This document shows, piece after piece, positions 1 to 6,407 of a stretch of 64,000 nucleotides of DNA; positions within the stretch are counted from its first letter, which is position 1, and each line of letters opens with the position of its first letter. Location: contig CAVTSO010000009.1 in the NCBI GenBank assembly GCA_963737445.1, forward strand, positions 310,001-374,000. The letters run 5' to 3'. The position numbers and the translations under genes were made by a program. The notes below the pieces were generated by a model. It made no database searches. It saw only the letters and a program-made list of their open reading frames with translations, and had not been told where the DNA came from. Source of the DNA: JAICYJ01 sp963737445 (lineage in GTDB: Bacteria > Actinomycetota > Thermoleophilia > Gaiellales > JAICJC01).

Positions 1-1
1 C

Positions 2-1762
2 CTGGGTGACGGCGTGCAGCTGCCCGAGCTGGGTCAGATCCAGGGCCCGGCGTTCGTCGGCAACTACTCGAAGATCGAGCCAGGGGCGCGGATCGGTGCC
101 TACTCCGTGCTCGGCCAGAACGCCGTGGTCAAGGACGGCGCCCAGATCGAGCGCAGCGTGATCGACTCCGGCAGCTACGTCGGCCAGAGCGCCCGCATCG
201 AGGGCGCGATCCTGGGCAAGGGCGTGGACGTGCGCGCGCATGCGGTGGTCAACGAGGGCGTGGCGATCGGCGACGAGTGCTCGATCGGATCGCAGTCGGT
301 GCTGGCGCCGAACGTGAAGGTGTACCCGTTCAAGACCATCGAGGCCGGCGCCGCCATCCACTCCAACCTGATCTGGGAGTCTCGCGGCATCACGACGCTG
401 TTTGGCCGTGACGAGGTCAGCGGCCTCGTCAACGTCGACATCACGCCCGACGTGGCGTCTCGAATCGGGATGGCCTACGGCACCACGCTGGCACGCGACG
501 CGCGGATCGTGGTCAGCCGCGACGCCAACCCGGCGGCGCGCATGATCAAGCGGTCGCTGATATCGGGCCTTGCCGCGACCGGCGTCAACGTCTCCGACCT
601 GCGGGTGGCGATGCCGGCCGTGGCGCGGCACCAGCTCAAGATCGACGAGCGGGCGGGCGGCGTTCACGTCCAGATCTCGCAGGATGACCCGGAGGTGGTC
701 GAGATCCGGTTCTTCGAGGCACCCGGCATCCTCGTCTCCGACGCCACCATCAAGTCGATCGAGCGCACCTACTCGCGGCAAGAGTTCCGGCGGGTCTCGG
801 CGACCGAGATCGGCCGGCTCAGCTACCCCTCGCGGGCGACCGAGATCTACGTGCAGGACCTGCTCGAGATCCTGGACGTGGCCGCGATCCGCGCACGCGG
901 GTTCCGGATGGTGCTGAACTACGCGCACTCGCCGGCCTCGCTGGTCGTGCCGAACATGATCGGCGACCTCGGGGTCGAGCTGATATCGATGAACGCACCG
1001 GTCGACGTCGGCGACCTGCCGACCAGGACGCACGAGCAGTCGCTGGCCGAGACGGCGCAGATGGTGCGGGCCGTCGGCGCCGCGCTGGGAGTGCTGCTTG
1101 ACATCGCGGGCGAACGGATCTGGCTGGTCGACGAGACCGGGCAGCCGATCGCGGCGGAGACCACGCTGCTCCTGCTGCTGCGCGAGCTGTCGGCGCAGAC
1201 TGCGGTCGGGACGCTGCTCGTGCCGGTGACGGAGACGTACGAGGTCGAGCACGTGGTGAACGGCTCCTCCAACCGGGTCGAGCGCACCCAGGCCTCGCTG
1301 CACTCGCTGCTGTCGGCGGCCACAGAGGAGGGCGTGCTGTTCGCGGGCGCATCCGGCGGCGGCTACGTGTTTCCGGACTTCCTGCCCGCCTACGACGCGC
1401 TGGCGTCGACCGGCAAGGTGCTCGAGATCCTGGCCCGCTCTCCGGCCACCCTGTCGGAGCTGGCCTCGGGCCTGCCCGAGATCACGCGCGTGCACACCCA
1501 GGCACCCTGCCCGTGGGCGGTCAAGGGCACCGCCATGCGGCTGTTGATCGAATCCACCAAGCGGCTGCGCACCGACCATACGGACGGGCTCAAGGTGTTC
1601 GAGAAGGGCGGGTGGGCGCAGCTGATCCCCGACCCCGACGAGCCGGTGTTCCACATCTACGCAGAAGGGCGCACGCGGGAGGACTCCATGCGGCTGGAGG
1701 CGAAGTACCGCGCCATGTTGGAGGAGATCGTCTCCGCCCAGCCGGCTGAAACCCTCAACTAG
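2..1762 (+). CDS. Mannose-1-phosphate guanylyltransferase/phosphomannomutase fusion, 5'-truncated by window edge
   Basis: The reading frame is open to the first base, so the N-terminal nucleotidyltransferase domain lies outside the window. Visible are hexapeptide repeats of a left-handed beta-helix (first ~110 residues) and then a phosphohexomutase-like region of ~450 residues. Family members of this architecture are sugar-nucleotide (GDP-mannose or similar) enzymes of cell-surface glycan synthesis. The mutase part lacks the usual active-site motifs: the phosphoserine loop (normally TASHNP) reads ISQDDP near residue 220, and the metal loop (normally DGDxDR) reads DIAGER near residue 363. The mutase is therefore probably inactive or regulatory. 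The fold assignment is firm; the sugar specificity is not known. Confidence 0.85.
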   Translation: MGDGVQLPELGQIQGPAFVGNYSKIEPGARIGAYSVLGQNAVVKDGAQIERSVIDSGSYVGQSARIEGAILGKGVDVRAHAVVNEGVAIGDECSIGSQSVLAPNVKVYPFKTIEAGAAIHSNLIWESRGITTLFGRDEVSGLVNVDITPDVASRIGMAYGTTLARDARIVVSRDANPAARMIKRSLISGLAATGVNVSDLRVAMPAVARHQLKIDERAGGVHVQISQDDPEVVEIRFFEAPGILVSDATIKSIERTYSRQEFRRVSATEIGRLSYPSRATEIYVQDLLEILDVAAIRARGFRMVLNYAHSPASLVVPNMIGDLGVELISMNAPVDVGDLPTRTHEQSLAETAQMVRAVGAALGVLLDIAGERIWLVDETGQPIAAETTLLLLLRELSAQTAVGTLLVPVTETYEVEHVVNGSSNRVERTQASLHSLLSAATEEGVLFAGASGGGYVFPDFLPAYDALASTGKVLEILARSPATLSELASGLPEITRVHTQAPCPWAVKGTAMRLLIESTKRLRTDHTDGLKVFEKGGWAQLIPDPDEPVFHIYAEGRTREDSMRLEAKYRAMLEEIVSAQPAETLN

Positions 1763-1821
1763 AGCTTGAGGAATCTCGACGTGCCGGGTAGACTTCACTA
1801 ACCCCGCCGATTGGAAACCGC

Positions 1822-2079
1822 ATGGACGTTCTGCCCGATTTCGCGACCCTTGACGACGACGCACTTCGCAGCCTGATCGACGAGCACGTGCGTGAGGAGG
1901 AGGAGATCTCCTACCGCCGGCGGCTGCTCCACGGCCGCATCGACATCTTGCGTGCCGAGCTGGTCGACCGCATCAAGCGCCGCCACGGCGGTGACGAGAC
2001 GCTGGCGGTCGACATCGACCGGCTGACCGAGATCCTCGCCCACAAGGGGCCACCAGAGCTTTCTGACGAGGCGACGTAG
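1822..2079 (+). CDS. RsiG/AmfC-like small protein with one c-di-GMP-binding-type motif
   Basis: An 85-residue, all-helical, charged protein. Residues 26-41 fit E-x3-S-x2-R-x3-H-x3-D (E26, S30, R33, H37, D41). This is the signature of the anti-sigma factor RsiG, E-x3-S-x2-R-x3-Q-x3-D, with Q replaced by H. Streptomyces RsiG has two such motifs and sequesters the sigma factor WhiG when loaded with c-di-GMP; shorter actinobacterial relatives carry a single motif and act as dimers. The present protein has one motif. No WhiG-type sigma gene is visible in the window, so the partner is unknown. It is followed after 3 bases by the FHA gene, suggesting one transcript with it and the MerR gene. Confidence 0.6.
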   Translation: MDVLPDFATLDDDALRSLIDEHVREEEEISYRRRLLHGRIDILRAELVDRIKRRHGGDETLAVDIDRLTEILAHKGPPELSDEAT

Positions 2080-2082
2080 CGC

Positions 2083-2535
2083 GTGTACTGTCCCGAGTGC
2101 GGACACCACAACCGGGAATCGGCGCGGTTCTGCGGGCGGTGTGGTGCCAGCCTGATCGAGCTGACCGAGGGCGAGGCCACCGTCAGCTTCACTCCGCCGG
2201 CCGAGCCGGGGGCCGACAGCGGCGTGATGGAGGCCGTGGTCGAGGGTGCGACGCTGGTGATCCGCCTGGGCGGCGGGCGCGCCGGCGACCAGTTCCCGGT
2301 GGGGCCGTCGATCACCTCGATCGGCCGCGCCCCGGAGAGCGACGTGTTCCTGGACGACGTCACCGTCTCCCGCGAGCACGCGGTGCTGGAGCAGCGCCAG
2401 GACGGCATCCACATCGTCGACCAGGGCAGCCTGAACGGCACCTACGTGAACCGCGAGCGGGTCGAGGACGCCCGGCTGAGCGACGGGGACGAGCTGCAGA
2501 TCGGCAAGTACCGGCTGGCATTCATCGAGAACTGA
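2083..2535 (+). CDS. Zinc-ribbon plus FHA domain protein (GarA-like)
   Basis: 150 residues with a GTG start. The N-terminus is a zinc ribbon with cysteine pairs C3/C6 and C17/C20; residues ~60-150 form an FHA domain with the phosphothreonine-binding pattern SIGR, SREH and NGTYVN. The linker contains an EATVSF stretch (T33) that resembles the phosphoacceptor region of mycobacterial GarA, but the usual ETT pair is not there. GarA-type proteins bind phosphothreonine and switch central metabolic enzymes under Ser/Thr kinases. The order FHA gene then FtsR-like MerR gene matches the actinobacterial garA-ftsR arrangement. The zinc ribbon is an extra part relative to GarA. Confidence 0.7.
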   Translation: MYCPECGHHNRESARFCGRCGASLIELTEGEATVSFTPPAEPGADSGVMEAVVEGATLVIRLGGGRAGDQFPVGPSITSIGRAPESDVFLDDVTVSREHAVLEQRQDGIHIVDQGSLNGTYVNRERVEDARLSDGDELQIGKYRLAFIEN

Positions 2536-2538
2536 GCA

Positions 2539-3228
2539 ATGGCCGCAGAACCTGACACCCTACCCTCCAACCTCACCATCGGCGCGGTCTGCCGGATGCT
2601 GGGCGAGGAGTTCGACGACATCTCGATCTCGAAGATCCGGTTCCTGGAGGACCAGAAGCTGATCGCCCCCCGGCGCACCCAGGGCGGCTATCGCCTGTTC
2701 AGCCTGGACGACGTGGAGCGGCTGCGGGCGATTCTGCGCATGCAGCGCGACGAGTTCCTCCCGCTGGCCGTGATCCGCGACATGCTGACGCAGGGCGTCT
2801 CGCGCCCCACCGGAACCCGCCGCCGGCGCGCACGTGCCCTCGCGCAGGCGGACCGGCAGCTGACGCTGGAGGATCTCGTCGGCGAGACCGACGCCGACCT
2901 GCGCTTCATCCAGGAGCTGGAGGAGTACGGGCTGCTCGAGGGGCGGCGCACCGGCCTGCCGAAGCCGTACACGCGCACGGACGTCGAGATCGTGGCGCTC
3001 TGCCAGCGGCTGGCCCGCTACGGCGTGGCCGCCCGCCATCTGAAGGCGTTCCGCTCGGCCGTGGGGCGTGAGGCCGGGCTGCTGGAGCAGATCCTGGCGC
3101 CGTCGCTGCGCTCGTCGAATGCCGACCGGCGCGAGGCTGGGCTGGAGGAGCTGGAGGCGCTGGCGGAGCTGACCAGCGATCTCACGCACCTGCTGCTGGT
3201 GCGCGACCTGCGGCACTCCGTGCGCTGA
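2539..3228 (+). CDS. MerR-family regulator, FtsR-like
   Basis: 229 residues. Residues 12-80 form a MerR-type winged helix (recognition part around KIRFLEDQKLI and the wing GGYRLF), followed by a longer alpha-helical region containing a second HTH-like segment. FtsR of corynebacteria and mycobacteria is the close family and activates ftsZ; it is encoded beside the FHA gene garA as here. The start is an ATG 3 bases after the stop of the FHA gene, so the two are probably co-transcribed. The gene is convergent with apt, with 2 bases between stop codons. Family assignment is secure; the target promoter is inferred only from synteny. Confidence 0.7.
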   Translation: MAAEPDTLPSNLTIGAVCRMLGEEFDDISISKIRFLEDQKLIAPRRTQGGYRLFSLDDVERLRAILRMQRDEFLPLAVIRDMLTQGVSRPTGTRRRRARALAQADRQLTLEDLVGETDADLRFIQELEEYGLLEGRRTGLPKPYTRTDVEIVALCQRLARYGVAARHLKAFRSAVGREAGLLEQILAPSLRSSNADRREAGLEELEALAELTSDLTHLLLVRDLRHSVR

Positions 3229-3230
3229 GC

Positions 3231-3758
3231 TCAGCTGTCGTAGCTGATCAGCGAGTGCACCCGGTAGGGGTAGAGCTTGTCGCGCCCGCCGAGGAAGGTC
3301 AGCTCGACCACGAACGCCAGCCCCACGACCTCGGCGCCCAGCTGCTCGACCAGCTCGATCTTGGCCTTGGCGGTGCCGCCGGTGGCCAGCAGGTCGTCGT
3401 GCACGAGCACGCGCGCCCCCTTGGGCACGGCATCGACGTGCATCTCGAGGGCGTCGAATCCGTACTCGAGTGCGTACTTGGCGCCGACGGTGAGGTAGGG
3501 GAGCTTGCCCGGCTTGCGCGCGCAGACGAACCCCGACCCCAGCTTGTAGGCGAGCGCCGATCCGAGGATGAACCCGCGCGCTTCGGCCCCGACGACGTAG
3601 TCGACGTCGAGCGGCCGTGCCCACTCCGCCAGCTCGTCGACGGCCGCCTCCAGCGATTCGGCGTCCGCCAGGAGAGGCATGATGTCCTTGAACACGATCC
3701 CCGGCCGGGGAAAGTCGGGGATGTCACGGATCTTGCTGCGAAGGTCGGGGTGGCCCAT
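3231..3758 (-). CDS. apt: Adenine phosphoribosyltransferase
   Basis: 175 residues, normal length for Apt, which converts adenine and PRPP to AMP in cytoplasmic purine salvage. The PRPP-binding motif is VLVHDDLLATGGTA near residues 118-131, and the N-terminal DIPDFPRPGIVFKDI block is typical of the family. In actinobacteria apt is often next to relA and secD/F, which are absent here. The gene reads away from the plus-strand gene at 3836. Confidence 0.95.
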   Translation of the reverse strand: MGHPDLRSKIRDIPDFPRPGIVFKDIMPLLADAESLEAAVDELAEWARPLDVDYVVGAEARGFILGSALAYKLGSGFVCARKPGKLPYLTVGAKYALEYGFDALEMHVDAVPKGARVLVHDDLLATGGTAKAKIELVEQLGAEVVGLAFVVELTFLGGRDKLYPYRVHSLISYDS

Positions 3759-3835
3759 GGGCGTCGCGATTGTAGCGGCCGGACTGCGACCCGCGGCTAA
3801 TCCAGAGCCGCCGCGCGGTCGATAATTGAGGTGTC

Positions 3836-4450
3836 ATGTACGACGTGTTACGAGCCAGCTACCGGTTCCACTGCCCGCACAGGCCAGAGGGGCAGCTGCG
3901 GACGGTGGCGCTGTCGCGGTTCCGGAGCATCGAGCGGCTGCCGGGCGCGGCCCATCCGGCCGTCTTTCGCGTCACGTACCTGTGCGACTGCGGCGACGAC
4001 CACGTCGGGCTGGTGGCGCACGACGACCTGGACTACGGGCCGATTGCGGCGACGCCGATAGAGTTCCGAAACCTGGTGACGGGACGCACCGAGCCGGTGG
4101 CGGGCGAGCTGGTGGAGCTGACCCGGGCTCAGGTGCAGAAGGGCAACTGGCCCTGGAAGCTGTTGTGCGGGCGCGAGGCCAAGCTGAAGCCGGTGTTTCC
4201 GTCCAGCCTGGCGCTGGTGTCCCCGGCCGACAGCGAGCTGGTGGGCGTGGCCATGCACTGCCCCAGCTGTGGCGAGCTGTCCCTGAACGTGGTCAGCGAG
4301 GCGCACCTGGACGTGCCCTTCTACCACGACCGGGTGGTACGCCTGATCGACCGGCCGTTCCTGGATGCGCGCGATCTCACGGTCGACGACTTCCACGAGC
4401 GCCTGTGGTCGGCCGGGTTCGACGTCGAACGCGCGCGGTTGGCCTCCTGA
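3836..4450 (+). CDS. Conserved hypothetical protein with cysteine pairs
   Basis: 204 residues, start ATG preceded by a GAGG ribosome binding site. I do not recognise the family. It has an N-terminal CPH motif, an internal CDCGDD and a C-terminal CPSCGE pair, which could bind a metal ion. No signal peptide or membrane segment is visible. Base composition and codon use match the neighbours. Its stop codon lies 14 bases before the left end of the IS481 element; without the element it would face the diguanylate cyclase gene across a few bases. Confidence 0.6.
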   Translation: MYDVLRASYRFHCPHRPEGQLRTVALSRFRSIERLPGAAHPAVFRVTYLCDCGDDHVGLVAHDDLDYGPIAATPIEFRNLVTGRTEPVAGELVELTRAQVQKGNWPWKLLCGREAKLKPVFPSSLALVSPADSELVGVAMHCPSCGELSLNVVSEAHLDVPFYHDRVVRLIDRPFLDARDLTVDDFHERLWSAGFDVERARLAS

Positions 4451-4458
4451 GCCGCCCG

Positions 4459-4464
4459 GCTAGC
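4459..4464. repeat. Target site duplication, left copy (GCTAGC)
   Basis: Six-base direct repeat abutting the left terminal inverted repeat of the IS481 element; the identical copy is at 5529-5534. The sequence is itself a palindrome and carries TAG on both strands. Confidence 0.85.
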
Positions 4465-5528
4465 TGACGTGCCTCGATAGGTTGTTGACGGCTGAGTAGT
4501 CCATCCGGGCCTCCTTTGAGGCTGTGGGTCTGCCAAGGCTCACAGTTCAGAAGGAGGATCCCGGATGGGGTTTCACCGTAACGCTCGGCTCGGACTTGCG
4601 GGGCGTCGTTTGCTGGTCGCTGATGTGGCGGCTGGTTGCTCGTGTAGGGAGGCGGCGCGGCGTCGTGGCGTGTCGCCTACCACGGCGTGTAAGTGGTGGT
4701 GGCGCTGGTTGGCGGCCAGCGAGGTGGATCGCCGGTCGCTGGTGTGTTTGGAGGATCGCTCGTCGCGGCCGCATCGATCGCCGCGGCTGCTTGGGGTGGC
4801 GGAGCAGGAGCTGATCTGCGCTTGTCGGCGGCGTACCGGGTGGGGACCACGGCTGATCGCCAGCGAGACTGGGCATCCGCATGCGACGGTCTGGCGGGTG
4901 CTTCGTCGAGCCGGCATCTCGCGGCCCGCTCGAGAGCCGCGCGAGCAGGCGCGGCGCTATGAGTGGCCGTGTCCGGGTGATCTGCTGCATATCGACACGA
5001 AGCGGTTCGCGCGGTTCTCGCGGCCCGGCCACGCAGTCACCGGTGACCGCTACACCACCAACGCCGAGATGCGGACGCGGCTCGGCTATGAGTGGGTGCA
5101 CTCACTCGTCGACGATCACAGCCGACTGGCCTACAGCGAGCTGCACCGAAACGAGCGCGCCGACACCGTCACCGGTTTCGTCACCCGCGGCTTCGCCTTC
5201 TTCGCCAGCTTCGGAATCACACCGAAACGCCTCATGTCCGACAACGCCTGGACGTACACCCGCAACCGCCGACTCGCCCTGCTACTAGCAGAGCACGGCA
5301 TCCGCCATCTGCTGATCCCGTCACGCCGACCCCAGGTCAACGGCAAGGTCGAGCGCTACCAGCAGACCCTCAAACGCGAATGGGCGCTGGGCCAGATCTA
5401 CCAGTCAAGCGAGCACCGCGCCGACGCGCTGACATACTGGCTCCGACACTACAACGAGCACAGACCCCACAGCTCACTCGGCGGCCACCCACCCATCCAC
5501 CGCGTCCACAACCTCCCGAAGCAGGACA
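4465..5528 (+). mobile_element. IS481-family insertion sequence, complete
   Basis: 1064 bp bounded by imperfect terminal inverted repeats of about 27 bp with 21 matches: the left end begins TGACGTGCCTCG and the right end, read inward, TGTCCTGCTTCG. It is flanked by a 6-bp direct repeat GCTAGC (4459-4464 and 5529-5534), a normal target duplication length for the family. It holds one intact transposase gene. The insertion sits between two convergent genes and disrupts neither. Intact ends, target duplication and open frame indicate a recent, possibly active copy. Confidence 0.9.
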
Positions 5529-5533
5529 GCTAG
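4565..5533 (+). CDS. IS481-family transposase
   Basis: 322 residues: N-terminal helix-turn-helix (residues ~8-60, SCREAARRRGVSPTTACKWW), then an rve-type integrase core. The catalytic triad is visible as D144 (HIDTKRF), D226 (SDNAWTY) and E263 (NGKVERY), giving the DDE spacing expected for IS481. An AGGAGGAT-like Shine-Dalgarno precedes the ATG. The frame is intact. The stop codon lies 3 bases beyond the right end of the element, inside the target duplication, so the protein's C-terminus depends on the insertion site. Confidence 0.95.
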   Translation: MGFHRNARLGLAGRRLLVADVAAGCSCREAARRRGVSPTTACKWWWRWLAASEVDRRSLVCLEDRSSRPHRSPRLLGVAEQELICACRRRTGWGPRLIASETGHPHATVWRVLRRAGISRPAREPREQARRYEWPCPGDLLHIDTKRFARFSRPGHAVTGDRYTTNAEMRTRLGYEWVHSLVDDHSRLAYSELHRNERADTVTGFVTRGFAFFASFGITPKRLMSDNAWTYTRNRRLALLLAEHGIRHLLIPSRRPQVNGKVERYQQTLKREWALGQIYQSSEHRADALTYWLRHYNEHRPHSSLGGHPPIHRVHNLPKQDS

Positions 5534-5534
5534 C
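5529..5534. repeat. Target site duplication, right copy (GCTAGC)
   Basis: Right copy of the duplicated target. It supplies the last base pair of the final sense codon and the stop codon of the transposase on the plus strand (TAG at 5531-5533), and it also contains the stop codon of the diguanylate cyclase gene on the minus strand (5532-5530). Confidence 0.85.
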
Positions 5535-6354
5535 TGGTGCGCGCCAGGCGCAGCGGCGGCGCCACGATGTCGCCGATCACGACCACCTGGTCGCGGCCGC
5601 GGCGCTTGGCCTCGTAGAGTGCGCGGTCGGCCAGCTCGAACAACTCCTGCGGCGTGCGCGCGTCCACCGGGAACGAGGCGATCCCGGCGCTGGCGCTGAT
5701 GGCGGGCGCGAAGTCGCGCTGCGAGGTGGGGATGGGGGTAAGGTCGGAGATCGCTCGGCGCATGCGCTCGGCCACGATCATGCCGTCCGCGGCGCGGCCC
5801 GGCACCAGCACGGCGAACTCCTCGCCGCCGAACCGGGCGGCTATGTCGGCGTCGCGCTTCTCCCGCGTGATCGCCTGGCCGACGCCGTTCAGCAGTCGGT
5901 TACCGGCGGCGTGGCCGTGCTGGTCGTTGAAGCTCTTGAACCGGTCGAGGTCGAGCATCACCAGCGTCACGCAGCCGCCGTAGCGGCGCACGCGGGCCAG
6001 CTCCGATCGCATGGCCTCCGCGAAGTAGTCGTAGTTGTGCAGGCCGGTCAACCGGTCTGTGAAGGAGCGCGCCACCAGCTCACGGCTGTGGCGGCGCCGC
6101 TGCGCGTGCAGCGCGCCGTTGATCGCCGCCGCGACCAGCAGGGCGGCGCGCACGCTCCACGGCACCGGCACCGCCAGCGAGCCAATCGCAACCGCCAGCG
6201 CGCCGATCGGCCCGATCGCCGCCGCAGCGCTGACGGCCAGGACGGCCAGCGCCGGACGTGCTGCGACGGGAGCCAGCCAGGCCCCGGCGTAGGCAAGCAA
6301 CGCGACCATGGCCGCGCCCGCACGAAGGTGTGAACGCTCGCCAGTGCCCGGCAC
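5530..6354 (-). CDS. Membrane-anchored diguanylate cyclase (GGDEF)
   Basis: 274 residues. About 85 N-terminal residues form three or so hydrophobic segments, followed by a GGDEF domain. The catalytic loop is GGEEF (176-180), with the GTP/Mg-binding DLDRFKSFND block before it. An RDAD motif (167-170) lies five residues upstream, the position of the product-inhibition I-site. It should make c-di-GMP and be feedback-controlled. A start at 6309 is also possible; neither candidate has a clear ribosome binding site. It lies 54 bp downstream of the coiled-coil gene and reads the same way, so the two may share a transcript. Confidence 0.85.
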   Translation of the reverse strand: MPGTGERSHLRAGAAMVALLAYAGAWLAPVAARPALAVLAVSAAAAIGPIGALAVAIGSLAVPVPWSVRAALLVAAAINGALHAQRRRHSRELVARSFTDRLTGLHNYDYFAEAMRSELARVRRYGGCVTLVMLDLDRFKSFNDQHGHAAGNRLLNGVGQAITREKRDADIAARFGGEEFAVLVPGRAADGMIVAERMRRAISDLTPIPTSQRDFAPAISASAGIASFPVDARTPQELFELADRALYEAKRRGRDQVVVIGDIVAPPLRLARTS

Positions 6355-6407
6355 AGCAGCACGGTAGCAACGGCCGCGGACGGATCCGGAGCCGGGTCAA
6401 AGGTGGT

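Noticed and set aside
5092..6333. 413-residue plus-strand frame running from the IS into the diguanylate cyclase region
   Set aside because: It crosses the right end of the IS and is antisense to a real GGDEF gene; no domain.
6344..6354. GTGCCCGGCAC at the start of the diguanylate cyclase, identical to the core of the 53968-54267 element ends
   Set aside because: Only an 11-base palindrome is shared; no further similarity on either side, so likely chance in GC-rich DNA.
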